Shown here piece by piece: positions 20,707-34,251 of a DNA stretch of 64,000 bases. The stretch lies in the NCBI GenBank assembly GCA_017607445.1, contig JAEVHH010000005.1:2175001-2239000 (forward strand), read 5' to 3'. How positions within the stretch are numbered: position 1 is the first letter of the stretch; every line of letters starts with the position of its first letter. This DNA comes from Histoplasma ohiense. Lineage: Eukaryota > Ascomycota > Eurotiomycetes > Onygenales > Ajellomycetaceae. Below the pieces are notes generated by a model. The model saw nothing but the letters and a program-made list of their open reading frames with translations, had not been told where the DNA came from and did not search any database. Made by a program: the position numbers and the translations under genes.

Positions 20707-23700
20707 ATCTGCGATGCTCGTTTCGAAGGGCTTGTTAAAATGAGGTATCTCGCTAAGATACACTTATAAAATGGAGGGGGTATCAAAAAACAATGGGCCT
20801 TGGGACAAGAAAGTAGAACTGTTTTATTCGTGTGTAAGGAGTGACTGGAGCCTGAAGTTTGACTCTGGATATAGAAAAAAAGAGAGGAAGTCTGCGAGAG
20901 ACTTAAAAGGGGTGAAAAGAATGGTGAGAAGAGGACGATGAACGAAGGAATGGTCAGCGTGAGCAAGGGAGAGGAGCAGGGAGAAAAGAAGAAGTGAGCA
21001 CTGTGGGATGACAGCCCGGGCTAAATAAAGATCCCATTGCAACCCCCAGCAGGGCCTTTGCCAGCATCTTATCTCATGACAGCTGCCGGCTAGCCCTGTT
21101 TGGGACATGGCGCGCACAACTTCGCCGCGCTGTGCCTGCCGCTAGTCGCATTGCAGCTAGCTCCCACGCATAACCGAAATTGCATGCTTCGCGACAGATT
21201 TTAGGCAGATTTGCACGGTTTCCCAGCCAGTCAGCATCGGTGCTGCTGCTGCCCCTGGCAACGCGCAACCTTCAATCTGAGGAGGTTCTCATGACTTCGG
21301 CCGCTGGACGACAGCGACGCCAAGGATGGACAGGGACGGTGGTCGGCCCCTTATTCGAGGTTTGTCCAGTTAAATTCCCCGACCGACCTTAGTGGTGTGG
21401 ACCTTTGGAATGTAATTTCAGGCAAAATACGCCCTTGAGTATGTGTGCGCCCAATCAGCGGACAACCAGAGTCGACATCCACAAATTTCCAAGTTGCATG
21501 AAAGGGTCGAGCAGTTCATGCCAGAAAAATCATTCGTCACAGAAAGCTGCACATTATGAGAGATATCCATCTCTAGGAGGTCGTTCTACAGGTTGAAAAG
21601 CCTATAGAGCGCTCTGTGGTTCTCCCCGAAATTCTCCGTGTGTCGGCGATGAGGGCTGCCTCCAGAAAACAATTATGCTGAGGGTCCATTATTGTCGTGA
21701 TCTAACTAAAATCAAAAATTTCATGATGATCATGGCCTGTCTTCAGTCGTGACATGGATGGACATGGACATCCATCCTGGAAGCGTCGCTGACGAATGGT
21801 GCGTTTCAGTGTTTTTATCATTTTTATTCTTTGCAAACGCTTGAATCGAGTCATGATGAGCAAGCAACCTCTGCACGCCCCCAAAATTGCATGTTCTCCA
21901 AGCTTATGTTTTAGTGGGAGGCGCCACTCCATATGGATTTCTTGAGCCTCAACAAGTGAAGAACAAAGAAAACTCAAAAAAGTCTGTAATTATAAATTCT
22001 GCGTATTCCGGATACTTCGAAGCGGCGGGGGGAACAATGGCGCCACGGCTGCGCATTTTGGCGCTTTTCATGGTGGTGGTTGGGTGGGAATTTGCCCAAT
22101 TTCATCAAACGGGTAAGACAACCTGATATTCCGCGAACGCATTTTCCGTATCCCTCTTCTTGCTTCTTTCCCTCCAAGACTTCCAAGGGGCGCATGGCTT
22201 CAAGCAACGGTTTACCACCATCCAATAATAAGTATTTTGGTAACCTGCATGGCATTGTGGTAATAAAAATCAAATGCAGATGAAGAAGATTCATCAAGCA
22301 TTTTTTTTGCCCACTGGGGCTGCCCTTGATGGCTTGACAAATAGGGTTCCCTCCAGTGGAAGTAGCGCTGATGCTCGAAGCACTATGTATGTACAGTTCA
22401 ATCTAGATTTTTCCAGCAAAGCTAACATGGTGAACACGAGCGAACGGCTCGAGGTGGGTAATGCCCCTTGAACCGTTCGCTGGCGCTCGTTGCTTTGGCC
22501 AGCTCTGTCGATGAGTTTTTAATCAACGAGCTTTTTGGCCACAAGGGTCGGTTCTCTTCTCTCACGGATCACGGATCATCGCCATCTCAAATTTGCTGCT
22601 CCGAGAAAGAAGAGAATATAGCCGAGAGCCGATTGCCGACCGTATCAAACGTGTAGAAGCAGCCTTTGAATTAAAGGCGCTGTTATTTGTTGGAATATTT
22701 TCAACCCAGCTGCAAATGTTGAGAGAGCTGATTTTCTGGAGTCGAGAGCACCTCGGGTTGCATGAAGAGAATGAGATGATGATTCGCTCGAGATTAAAGG
22801 ATGGTGCATGCCATGTTTGGCTGAGGAAACACGGACAACCAAGAGTTTTTGGCGTTGGTTAAGGGGCCTGATGGTCCAAGCTTGGCTGTCAGCTTAGGCG
22901 TTCCATCACAACGAGCTTTACTCGTCGGTAGGGTTTCTTAGTAAGTTACCATTAACTCGTGATTCTACATCTGTACACAAGAGAATAGATGCCGTGCGTA
23001 GTTCCAATGGATGGTGGATTCAGCATTGGGGCCACCCACATTGCCTGTGCCGGTGGCAGCCTTCCAAGGTTCTAAATATAGTCAGTGTCCAGATCCTCAC
23101 AGCAGCACCAATAGGATGAAAGACAAGCCATGATAATGATGTGCTTGAACAGCATATTTCATTTGTTTGAAATATTTTGATAATTAAATGTAGACTTTAT
23201 TGCGGCATGAAGCAAATGCCTCGCAGATTATCAAGTTTCTCTGCGCTATGAGAAAATAGTACAAAGCACAGAGAGTGCGGTGTCTACCTCATGAATTGAA
23301 CAAAGAATGTTGAGTGCAAGTGTGGATAACATGGATGTTGTCCTCGTTCCCTACCCGATACATGCTCGACACAGCATGCAGCATGCCGTGGAGGCTCCAT
23401 GCTGATCTCCCTACTTAGTCGATTCAGAATTCTCTTGGTGAGGGGTCATGGTGTCAGAATCAAGGAAGTGATTGTTGTCCCACTTGTTCAAGCAGTATCA
23501 GCAGCGGAGATCATGATCTGCATACAAGGTTGTTTTGCTGCTCCTCTTTTCTATAAATACATTTAATTGAATCAGGAAACTGATATGCAGCACTGAATCG
23601 CCTCTTATGAACTAAGCTACATCCCCTATTGTTACTCAAATTACGCGCTTCCATACTTCCAATGATTAAAAACTATGTGGGAGGTATACCTCACAAAGAA

Positions 23701-25755
23701 TGCAAGCTATTAAGCTATGAAAGCTGCAACTGTTGCCAGATAATGTTTTCTACCAGCACTCACATATCCACCATATTTGAAACAATCAGGCAATAAAACC
23801 GATTTTAAAGAAACACCATAGACTAGTATCTAGGAGTTTGACATAGACAACAGTTTCCGGCGAAATACCGTCCAACTTAGAATAGTATGAAAGCCCAAGG
23901 CCTATGCTTATCGGTTTACAAACCATTACCTGGTAATGATGGCAGGATGCTCCATGCATCTCTACACATCCATCCATGCAACGGATTTTTTTGTTAAGGA
24001 GTTTATCTCAGCCTGTCGGCTCACCACTTCCCCTTCATGCCCTCCATGGATTAATTTATGATCACCGAATATATTTACATACACAGCCCTATGATCAAGT
24101 ACGGGGAGAATAAAAACAAATCGCAATGAGAAAATGGAGGCCGAAAAGTGTGGGGGTGCTAAGATAAAGGTTGATTGAATAAATAGAAGGGGACTCCAAA
24201 AAAAGAATTCTCACCCAAAACCCATGCACTTCGTCGGAGTATCAATGCAGCTTGATAGATCCCGAGGCTATATCTTCAAGGACAATGAGATGCATGCGAT
24301 TCCTGTTTGGGATTTCAGCAGTGCTACTATTTTCGCCTTGGATACGGCAACTGAAAGGAGGTTTTTATTTCTTCAACGAGGACGGGGGTGGAAGTCTGAA
24401 TCGTGAAGTCGCGAGGTTTTTTGCGATAGCTGTGGAATTCGCCGGTGACTTGATCATTGGATGTTTGTTTTGGGCTCCACATTTTGTTCAAAATCAAATT
24501 CTATATTTAAACCCGAGCCTATCCACAACCAATTGCAAATTTCTCACCGAAGTCAAGCAGCATTGAGTCAATATGACATATTTTTGTTTGTTCAGCAAAA
24601 TATTGGCTTTTCCCCCAAAACATTCCACTGTGTGAAAGCTACAATCGGGCAAGGTCTGCCAAGTTTATATATATACAAGACAGTGCAAACGGCGAAGGGT
24701 TTTCACAGCAAAAGGCTTTCAGGCGGGTTTATAGTACAAATAAGTTACACACCAACACACTTCAGGCCAGACTATGACAAAGTTCAGCCATACATTGTGG
24801 CCCTGATATAGGAAAAAAAACTTAATCTTGCTCATGATGCCAGCGGCCAGTGGTACCTGAAGTCACCCAGAGATGCTCATAAGCCCCGTGAGGTTGTAGC
24901 ATACACTTTATCATATTGCTAACACTACTCCATACAGGAATAAATTGACAATGGCTCCAAAAATTCCTTGAGCACAAAATATTTGAATGCTCAAAATTTT
25001 TGGCCTATATTTGTCAAGATCCCCACAGGATTCTTGGCCCTAGTTTTAGCCTGAAAGTTTGTCCCTGTTAAACTGGGAGTGGATCCTCTCCCCTGACATC
25101 GAATTTCTCCGCATCTTTTCATGATGTTGCGCTTTGCTCTGCAATAATATTCGACCATTACTACTTTCCATGTTTCCCAGCTTTGGCTCTGGCTTTGCAG
25201 CCGAGAAATGTCCATCATTCAGCCTTGACTTGTGGGTGTCAATGGTTCTGCCTTCAACGAATGCATCACACTGTGGCGTCCAGTGGCGAGATTATTGAAA
25301 AATTGGCGAAATGGATACCGACCTGAGGTATGGATGCACAGATGCACAGATTGGGCAAGGAATGAACCAATTGGGCGCTTGCCTCATTTTGGCCTCTTGG
25401 TGCTGAAATACTAACTTCTTCGTTGAATTGTGGGGGTGCGGGAAATCCATTCGTCGCTGTTGGTCAATTAAGCTTACCAACCATCATGACTTCAGTCGAT
25501 CGACAACGCCAGTATTGAATCGCTGGGAGTCAGTTTCTTGTGAGATTGTTCCTTCCTTGTCGCAGATGTCTATCAATTTCCTGTTTTTGCGTTGGTCTTT
25601 CCTGGACTCATTGCTGGTAAGTATGACCCTGTGTTCTACATGCACCGTGCGAGGATGTGTCACAGCAGTATAAATCCATACGAATATCCGCTTTCCCTCC
25701 GCGTCCTGTCCTCTATGACTATAGATTTTGAAGTTGTTTCTGAGGGTGATAGAGT
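20707..25755. other. Gene-free interval, 5.0 kb, between divergent wall genes
   Basis: Upstream DNA of both the GPI-anchored protein (-) and the exoglucanase (+). All frames are under about 120 codons and lack family features. No inverted-repeat-bounded element or tRNA was recognised. It may hold long promoters, untranslated leaders or non-coding transcripts. Confidence 0.5.
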
Positions 25756-27085
25756 ATGGCGCCACTCAAGCCCCTCAAGCTGGCCTTCGTTTGCTTATCT
25801 CTCACATGGGTTTCCATAGCATCTGCAGCGACCCACGTTGTACCTCGCCAAAGTACGCATAAGTCATCGATCCATGGTGTGAATCTCGGCGGATGGCTGG
25901 TACTTGAGCCGTGGATAACGCCCTCTGTTTTCGAAGAAGCAGGGGATCGGGCAGTGGATGAGTACACCTTGAGCCAAATTCTCGCCGGCAATGCCAGATC
26001 ACGACTATCAAAACATTGGAACTCGTGGATCACTGCAGATGATTTTAAGCAGATTGCTGCTGCCGGCTTAACTCATGTTAGGATCCCCATCGGCTACTGG
26101 GCGGTAGCTCCGCTGAAGGGAGAGCCCTATGTCCAAGGTCAAGTCAGTTATTTAGATAAGGCGATTAGATGGGCCAAACAATCAAACCTCAAAGTTGCGA
26201 TTGACCTTCATGGTGGTTAGTTATTTATTCAAATTTACCCCCGAAATATGGATGAAGGTCAACTCCAAGCGGCTGACCCACTATTACGGCCTAGCTCCCG
26301 GCTCCCAAAACGGCTTCGACAACAGCGGTCGTCGCGGTTCCATCAATTGGCCTAAAGGCAATACGGTGGCCCAAACCTTGAATGCCCTTCGCGCACTCGC
26401 AGAGCGTTACGCCGACCAAACTGACGTCGTAGACTCTATTGAGATTCTCAATGAGCCCTTCGTGCCGGGTGGTGTGCCGCTCGACGAGGTCAAGCAATTC
26501 TATCACAAAGGCTATAAGGTCGTGCGGGACATAAACCCCAATGTCGGCGTTGCAATATCCGACGCATTCCAGGATCTCCGTTCGTGGAACGGTTTCATGC
26601 TCCCGTCCGAAAACTTTCATAATGTCTTCCTCGATGCCCACCACTACCAAGTCTTCGATAATGCGTTCACAAGCTTTAGCGTAGACCAGCATGTCAACCT
26701 CGCGTGTTCGTATGGGCGTGAACAGGTTGCGAAAACGGATAAAAAGACTTTTGTTGGAGAGTGGAGTGCTGCCATGACAGATTGCGCCAAGTATCTCAAT
26801 GGTAGGGACAAGGGTGCGCGGTTTGATAAATCATTTCCTAACGGCAAGCGCTCGGGTGCCTGTGGCGGGAGGTACTTTGGCTCTGTGAAGCAGCTACCTG
26901 ATCAGCAGAAAGCGGGAATCCGGCGGTTTATTGAGGCTCAGCTGGATGCTTATGGGTTGGGTGCGGGGTGGTTCTTCTGGACGTGGAAGACGGAAGGATC
27001 GCCTGGGTGGGATATGCAGGACCTTTTATCGGCGGGCTTGTTCCCGCAGCCGTTTACGGATAGAAAGTATGGTGGTTGCAAGTGA
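25756..27085 (+). CDS. Secreted exo-1,3-beta-glucanase (GH5)
   Basis: Two exons, 25756-26215 and 26295-27085, with a 79-bp intron (GTTAGT donor, CCTAG acceptor). They join to 416 residues through the motif DLHGAPGSQNGFDNSG. A signal peptide covers residues 1-24 (FVCLSLTWVSIASA), and a possible propeptide ends near residue 31. HGVNLGGWLVLEPW marks the start of the GH5 barrel. The acid/base is E207 in the NEP motif and the nucleophile is E309 in FVGEWS. The C terminus ends in CGGRYF and FFWTWKTEGSPGWD blocks with no GPI signal, so the enzyme is secreted. It should release glucose from the non-reducing ends of beta-1,3-glucan during wall remodelling. It resembles yeast Exg1 and Aspergillus ExgA. 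The 3' end converges on KAP120. Confidence 0.92.
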
Positions 27086-27585
27086 CGGGACTCTAGAGCT
27101 TGGGGTACGATATGGTGAAGGGCCATTTACACTCGTAATTTAATTTTAATACACCAAACAAGCTTAATAGAAGTGATTGATATTATCAGTACTTGCCGTC
27201 CGTGTACGGAATGTATGGAGATGGACGTCGTTATTTCGACATACAAGGCCGCATCCTCAATTTGATGACATTTCGCCAAATTTCTGGTCACATAGTTACA
27301 ACTTTACAACATAACTACACAGAAGGCTGTGTATTCCACTGGGTATAATTTACGCGGGACTGAGTGCATTTCTATTTCCCCTAATTTTTAGCAGAAGAAA
27401 TAGCAACCTAAATGATTCTTCCTAGCGATGACCGGGTTTCTCAACGGGCTGGCAGCTATGGTTTGAAACTTGAGAAGACCGAAGGCCACAAAAAAAAGAT
27501 GACACGGACTAGAAATATGCCAATACGTCCTTTCAGAAAGCAACGGGGTTTGGGTATCATTGATTCCGCTTTCCACTCCCCCCAT
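27086..27585. other. Convergent 3' region
   Basis: A 500-bp interval between the glucanase and KAP120 stops. No gene is seen. It presumably carries both polyadenylation regions. Confidence 0.5.
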
Positions 27586-30500
27586 CTACAACACCCCCAA
27601 CTCCCCAAAGCCATTTACAACATCCTGATCAACATTGATCAACCACTCATCTCTAAACTTAACAATACCACCGCACGCGCCAACAACTCCCCGCAGATTC
27701 TCTGTGACGAAATGGCGGAAATTGATCTTGTGCACGGGGTCTGCATTACTCCAGGCACGTCGACGGGTGGTTTCTGGTGGCTCGTTGCTATGATATTTCC
27801 CGTCGGTTTCACCTCCTGCCGCGTTTGTGTTCCAGACAATGAGATAATCGCCACCCCGGGGATCACTAGGATCATAATCGGTACCCTCAGTTAGTTCTCT
27901 GATGAGGTCGGTCCACACGACAAGATAAGATTGTAGATGGTTAAGAAGGTAGCCGGGGGGTGGTGTCGACGGGCCATTGATGGAGAGGAGGTGTGTTAAC
28001 GCCAACCCGTGTAGCTTCTTGCGATTAATGTCACCCACGTTATCAAAATGAGAAAACCACTCTGTTAATATCCAGTTGACGGATTCTTCTTCGGACGAAT
28101 GGCCCATAGCAGATACAACGGATGTCACGAATATTTTGGGGCTAGATAGGGCAATCCTCGCAAGGACAGAGAAATAGTCTGTTTCCACAACGCCCTGGAC
28201 GCCAGGGTACCTTTTATTTGGTCCGGTAGTGAGGTGGGCTTCGTAGGTTTCACGGAGACCAGAAAGAAGTGTGAGAAGGAATGAAGAGTCTAGAAGAGAT
28301 TTGGCGACGATCGAATAAGCTTGTTCGTTTCCAGGATCGATAAACTCTACTGCTCGGATTAGTAGTTCGGCAAGACGTGGAACCACTCCAATACGCTGTC
28401 GTGTAGTCGCATTAAGGAGGGCCTCCAATGAGACGAGTAACTGGAAACGGATATGATCGTTGAGAATTTCCTGAGGAGCAAGCAGAATATAGGATTCGGT
28501 GACTTCTAGAGCTTGACGGATACTTTCGGTGCCAATGTCGAAAACAGGGAAGAGAGACGGCAAAAGCTGGAGAAGTTCAGGCGAGGCTGGAGATGGAGCT
28601 TGCATGAGGACGGCAGACCAGAGGTCCAGGGCTTCTTCTAACAGATAAACTAATGCCTCCTATTGACCATTTAGTAGGTGATCTAAACATGAGAAGGGAA
28701 TGCATACCGATCCTGGAACGACGGATTTTTGGATGAGAGGAATAATTATCGGATGGTATCGGATGGATTCTTGTTTCATGGAATGAATTAAGGAAGACAG
28801 CAAAGTGAGGATCGCTTGTTTCATGAGATTTTCTTCGTTTGATTGTTCCCACAATGGTGGTAATAGGGAGACAATCTGGTCCGCATATGGCGCAATCTAG
28901 TAAATGGATTAGCATCTTTAGGTTGTGGACAATGTTGAAACGCGGCGTACCTGGTCTTCCATTTTCACTATAGCAACGCGAACCGTCCCAAGAAGTGCCA
29001 TTTTCGTCTCCGATAGACTTACTTCGCTAATTAGGTCCATGAGGCTCTGAAGTGTGGTGGTCGCATAGGGCAAGAACCGGTCAACGCTGAATTCAAATGG
29101 CTCTAAGACATTTTTCAATTGGCGACCAGCAGTTACGCGAACAACTTGGTCATTAGTAGGATCGTTTTTGTTCAGTAAATGTTGAAAAATTTGGTAAATC
29201 GACGACACATATAATTCGTCAGATTTCACGGGCACCCATTGGCCGAGCAGTATTGCTATTCTTCGTCTAAGTATATTATACCCTGGCTGTTGAATTTGGA
29301 CCTCTGGGATAAGGGTTGATGATAAAAATGCATTAAAATCAATCTCCTTCTCCAATATTGCAGCACCAAGGCCGATAGCGGAATAAAGAGAATCTTTCAA
29401 GAAAACTTCTTGATTCTGGGGGTCTAGAAGACGATAAGAAAATGTTACATTTTGAGCCCAAGAGGTGGAAAGACTCACTGGCATAGGAATAGAACACTTG
29501 TAGTAGTTTGGGGACAAGAAGCTCCTTGAAGTGGATGAGGAGATCAAGATATACTTTTTCGGAGCAAGCACGGATGGAGAAGTCGTATGCATCTGCAATC
29601 TCTTCCTCGCGCTTCTCCCACTCTTCGGGATCTTCCTCCCATTGTTGAAGGTCACTTGCATGAATGACAAAGAACCGCGTTATAACCAGTTCCATGACCT
29701 GCGCTACGAAGTCGTGAGTCAGTAGCTGAGACTTGATCAATTCAATAGATTGACTCTTTTCTTCTTTATCCTGGGCATGTTGATACTTGAAGCTGTGCGC
29801 AGGATAAAATGCCATTTTGATACATGTCCGTAAGATAAGGAGCCCCTTCAGAGCAATCTTTTCCAGGAAAAGGGTTTCATCGCCATCAGCGTCACCGCCA
29901 GCTCCAATCGTGACTCGAGACGTGTCATTTGGGTCGTACAACTTTGAAAGCTCAAGTACAAGTCCCCAATATGACCGAACAAGGTCAACGCAACCGGGAA
30001 ATAAGGCGAATGCTGCGGGATGAGCCTTGGCCATTTCAAGATGAAGCTTGGATATTTGTATTATATGTCTTTCAAGTAGTCTGGTGACAGTTGGTGCGAG
30101 CCCTGAAGGTTTTCGTTCTAAAATACCCACATGAGTAAGGGATAGGGCCCAAAATTGCTGAACATCGATGTCTCTGTTAGGATGCTCGAAGCCTGCAACT
30201 ATCAGTCGGCGTATAGTTTTCAGAGCTATGAGACTTTCATCGAGAGAGTCCAAAGCCCCCCGTTCGTCATCCCCACCAGCTTCTAGGAAGGTACCCCATT
30301 GATTGACTTTCTCAACATATATGCTCGCAAGAGTGTGAAATATCTCTGGGGCAACAGCAAATAAATTCCTTTTAATTCCTTGTAATTTACCCGTGGCAAG
30401 TTCTTTAATTATGTGCAGAAGAATGAGGAGAGTACGAGGGAGCTGTAATGGGTTGCTGCCGGGCTGGAAGGATGCGCGAAGCAATGTAATCACAGACGTA

Positions 30501-31101
30501 ATCGCGTCAGGCCTAAGCAAAAACAAGAGAATTAGCAACCAGACCACGGGGGAAATCAATGGGCGTTCATCCTACCATTCTGCTGGGAATTCTACACGCA
30601 CTATCTTCGCGAGCAGCAGTGCATTGTGAAGAGCAAGTTTGGCATCAGGCTCAACGGCTCCAGATTCAAGTGCTCTTGATCTGATCCGCACTTTCTCCTC
30701 CGGCTTGATGGCGCTTTGGTTGCTGAGAATTAGTATGTATCCCTTAGTAGTACCATGCAAATGCTTGGGCATACTTAGACGCGGTCTTCCTCCAATATCT
30801 ATCAACGCCATTTTTAAGCTGAATGATCGACATATAGCGGACTTCGTTTGGGAGAGAGGTATCAACGAAGACGTCCTGCAATCGCATAGTTAATTCTTGC
30901 ATAAAAACGACGAATGAGTATGGCTAAGAATCATACCTGTAGCAATGAGAAGTAATTTGCTTGTTTCTCCCAGTTCTTAAGCTGCTCCCCACCCGTGATG
31001 ACCTGCTGTTGCGAAGACCCTGAGGCGAGAACTAAGGCGTTGTAAACATTTTGACTGGTAAGGGGATTCGCCTCTCCCGGCAATTCCACTAGTAAAGCCA
31101 T
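27586..31101 (-). CDS. KAP120: Importin-11-type karyopherin (Kap120)
   Basis: Seven exons: 30937-31101, 30775-30875, 30576-30722, 29479-30512, 28951-29423, 28708-28896 and 27586-28659. The six introns are 48-63 bp. Every join keeps frame and gives 1060 residues, close to yeast Kap120. The N terminus reads ALVLASGSSQQQVITGGEQL, then SIIQLKNGVDRYWRK, as in importin-beta N-terminal HEAT repeats. A diagnostic block, LQQWEEDPEEWEKREEE followed by RACSEKVYLDLLIHFKE, matches the human importin-11 segment around WEEDPE. The C-terminal half is HEAT-like, ending with DPVHKINFRHFV. The family imports cargo such as ribosome biogenesis factors in yeast and UBE2M-type enzymes in animals. Cargo in this fungus is unknown. 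The start follows the first suitable ATG. Confidence 0.9.
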
Positions 31102-32172
31102 GGATAGCAGAGGAAGAATGGAGCTGTACGCAGTTCTAAACTCGAGGGAGCTTTCTAAGTAGAAGCACCCTGAAGATTGTTGATGAAGGCTATCAGACGC
31201 ACCCCTCCATCTTGAAAATGGCACCACTAACTTAAAATAAATGACAGCAGTTTTAGCGTGGGGGAGCTTGGACCCAACCAAGTTGGTTCGTACTTCACTG
31301 TTTAAGATACTCGGTGCCAATATCTGCAACAAATGCTGTAATTCGTAAAGGTTATAGCTAAGATATATGTATATATTTCATTCTACGTTGTCGTGATAAT
31401 ACTGTTAGTTATATTGTCGTATTTCAAGCCAATTAGTTCTTCAAGCAAAATTCGTGCGCTTTTCGTTCGTCATGGGATGGATAAATTACACACAGATCCC
31501 AGCTAATTACACACAGCCAAGAGTTCTCACAGTGTTTGGAGTGAGCACGATAGGAGTATAGGTGTAGTGTGCTGCTGAAAGAAAGTCAGTTGTCTTCTGG
31601 TCTTTTCGATTTAGTTATGACAGCAGCTAACTATCAATGTACAGTACGACTCTATGGATATATATTGCTTTTTATGTTTTGGGCATATATTATTCCTCAT
31701 AATAATTTATTTTTTGTTCCTGTGTTCTGTTCTTATCTTGTCCTTTCTATTCCCTGTTTCCTTCGTTATCTCTCATCCTTGTTGTGCTGCCAACATCGAA
31801 TTACTTGAATAGCGGATGTATCTCATGTGCGATTCTATATGTGGCAATCCTGCTCGAACGTTTTTGAGCCAGCATCAACAAGTATATCACTTGGTACGAG
31901 ATAATCGCTAGTTGTAATGTGATTTCCCCTGCCCGCCCAATATTCTCATAAATCTATTTTGTCCTTTTCTTTCTTCATGTACTTCACAAACATAAGTTTC
32001 TTGGATAAGTCCCTTCTCCTTCGATCATGAAAATTTCCGAAGAAAAGTTAATTTTGGCCGGCTCCTTGTGCTGGTAAAATGGGGAGGAACAACCTTGGCC
32101 ACACTCCCTGAGAGATGTTTGTACTGCCTCTCTGTACCAACCTTAGGTTTATTTATATGCCAGTGTTTTCAA
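31102..32172. other. Intergenic, KAP120 promoter side
   Basis: AT-rich upstream DNA of KAP120, and of the doubtful small gene on the opposite strand. Short frames encode hydrophobic low-complexity peptides and are not supported. Confidence 0.45.
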
Positions 32173-32633
32173 ATGGCAGGAGAATCGGCATTTCCCGGAG
32201 GGCCAGGTGATATCCTTCAGGCTACAAGAAGGCTTCAACGCGATATTCATACCGACATGATTGTGAGTGTTTGCTGGCTCCTTTGCATAACGCTTGAATT
32301 CAGGATATTGGATGCACTTGGTGTGCTTCTGCTCTTGTAGTGCTTCGACACCCTCTCCAGAAAACTTGACGAGCAGAACGTGTACACTTATAACAAACCC
32401 ATCCTGCTGGTGCTAATAGGACATGTTCCTTTTGAGCCTAGTGGAAGATATCAGTTTGAAGAAATCGAGCGGTAAGTGTATTTTCCGTCCATTTTGTCTT
32501 CTCCACACCCACTGGTCATTTTTGGCGCTGCAGGTTGCCGCTACCAGAAAGTATGTTTGCTTTTCTTTGTATCCAACACTCTTGTGTGAATAAGTATAAC
32601 TTTGTCATTTTTATTCAGTGTGGTTTTGTTTGA
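32173..32633 (+). CDS. Possible 70-residue multi-exon protein
   Basis: Tentative exons: 32173-32262, 32341-32379, 32421-32472, 32534-32550 and 32619-32633. Four GT-AG introns include one of only 41 bp. The product begins MAGESAFPGGPGDILQATRR and continues DMICFDTLSRKLDEQN and DMFLLSLVEDISLKK, a plausible helical or coiled-coil peptide. I do not recognise it. The first two exons look like real coding sequence: a heptad-like pattern and good GTGAGT and TTGTAG sites. The 41-bp intron and the 17-bp exon are the weak parts. The last intron could be skipped, giving a slightly longer C terminus. RNA evidence would decide. Confidence 0.35.
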
Positions 32634-33195
32634 GCTGTGTCTGTTTGGTAGACATGCCTTCGCTCACTTCTGCTGATTTCTTGCTCCCCCTGGGTTTTTT
32701 GAGTAGTGTATTGTTTGCTCTCTACTTCAGCAGGCTTGTTCTTTACTACAATGCAATGTGCATTGCCTCTTTTCTATGTTTGAATTCTCAGTGAATTCCC
32801 TTCTTTTGCTTACTACAGATGTATCTCCATGTAATCTCATTGTGCTGGCTGATACAGGTAGTCCATTGTCTCTCTGCATCATGACTCACCCACCTACCCT
32901 TACCCATCAACTGGTCAACTGTGATAGGAGTGTGTTGTAGCATTTCTTCTCTCAGCTACCATCATCATGGCAATGGAATAGGGAAATCCTTTCAGCAGCT
33001 ATTGGCACATAGGTAGCCATATGGCTTCTCAAGGGACTTCATCAGAAAATCTATCGAATTTGGACTCTGATCTGGCCACTGGCAAAAAATGGATCAAATG
33101 AACAGCAGCTGGAAGCCAATAGCAAAGAAAAGGGAATGGGGAATGGGGAATGGTTATGGCTTCCTGCCCAACATGCACACACACACACACACACA

Positions 33196-33246
<51 letters not shown>

Positions 33247-33966
33247 TTTGAGGGAACTTTGCTATCAACCGCTTCTTCATTGTCTGCCTACTATTCTCCC
33301 ATTCACAGACTTCATTCACTCCACTGTGTTTTGAAGAAAGGAAGAGAGTGAGGGAGCACAAATATAAAATAGGATCAGCATGGAAGAAGATTCCCTTCTT
33401 CTTTTTTTTAATTCCTCTTCTCTCTCTATCTCAGAACTTTCTAACTACTTTTCTTTATTCAACAATCTGATTCAGCCAAGTTTGCCTTTGAGTATAACAA
33501 AATTTAAGCTGAAGTGCTGTGTGCTCTTTCTATCTATCTTGTTTCCCTCCTCAAGTGCTCCATTCTCTTGTTTGATCAATACATCGATTGGTTTGCAAGA
33601 CGGGGGGAGGGGAGACAATAACTCCCTGAAGCTTCTCGACTGAAGAAAGGAAGCTCACGGTAGATCCCGTTGAGGTTCTCATAATCAACTTCTGCCGAAG
33701 CTCAACTCTCTTCATTTTAAAAATCTTCAAATCGAACACCTCCGGACCTTGATGCAAGCGAAATCTCACTACACGGGGAAAATCCAGTTCATCCATCAAT
33801 TAATATCCTCGTAGAGACGACATAACAGGAACTCCATCCAAACCCCGATTTCCTCCTCCCCGCAACAAAACCGAACGAACAAAGGGAAAGCCCCAAAACG
33901 AAAAGTAAACAGAAACAGCAGGGGACAAAAAAAGAAAAAAAAAAGAATGGGGAGGGGAAAAAAAAA
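32634..33966. other. Gene-free interval with compound microsatellite
   Basis: No gene supported. It contains the CA/CT microsatellite and T/C-rich stretches whose frames encode Ser/Leu or Glu/Arg runs. Confidence 0.5.
33175..33241. repeat. Compound microsatellite (CA)n(CT)n
   Basis: A CA run of about 24 nt passes directly into a CT run of about 43 nt. Both are uninterrupted. This kind of tract is usually length-polymorphic. Confidence 0.95.
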
Positions 33967-34251
33967 ATGTGCTACTATCACGAAATCAACTACTCCTGCA
34001 ACCACAACCTCTTCACCCTCATCGATTTCTGCCCAGCTCTCTACCGCCAACTCCAGCGCATCAATGACCCACGCGAACTCGCCCGTTCCGATGTTATCAT
34101 CCCCTTCGAGGACCAGCCGCGCTGCGCCCCGCTGCGCAGCTATGAGAACATATTGAGCTCCTCGCGGTCGACGAGTGAGTGTGAGCGGTGTTTGGGTAGG
34201 TCGCGTCGGGCAGGAGACTCTTGGGAGGTTTGGATTAGGGGGGGCCGGTAG
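33967..34251 (+). CDS. Small Cys/His-containing hypothetical protein
   Basis: A frame of 94 residues starting MCYYHEINYSCNHN, preceded by an A-rich leader favourable for initiation. The N-terminal C-x-x-H and C-x-H spacing recalls small fungal proteins of unknown function that begin with a similar Cys/His patch. A further CERC pair lies at the C-terminal end, so zinc binding is possible. An alternative gene model splices from 34195 (GTAGGT donor) to 34690 (CCCTCAG acceptor). It would replace the last 18 residues with a Pro-rich end, stop at 34724 and give 87 residues. That intron would be about 494 bp and T-rich, longer than its neighbours. I cannot choose between the models. Confidence 0.5.
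   Translation: MCYYHEINYSCNHNLFTLIDFCPALYRQLQRINDPRELARSDVIIPFEDQPRCAPLRSYENILSSSRSTSECERCLGRSRRAGDSWEVWIRGGR

Noticed and set aside
22021..22862. Short frames on both strands between the wall genes as a decayed transposon
   Set aside because: No inverted repeats, no domain remnants and no target duplication could be found.
33029..33361. Frames across the CA/CT microsatellite
   Set aside because: They encode pure Glu-Arg, Ser-Leu or Val-Cys runs that follow from the repeat.
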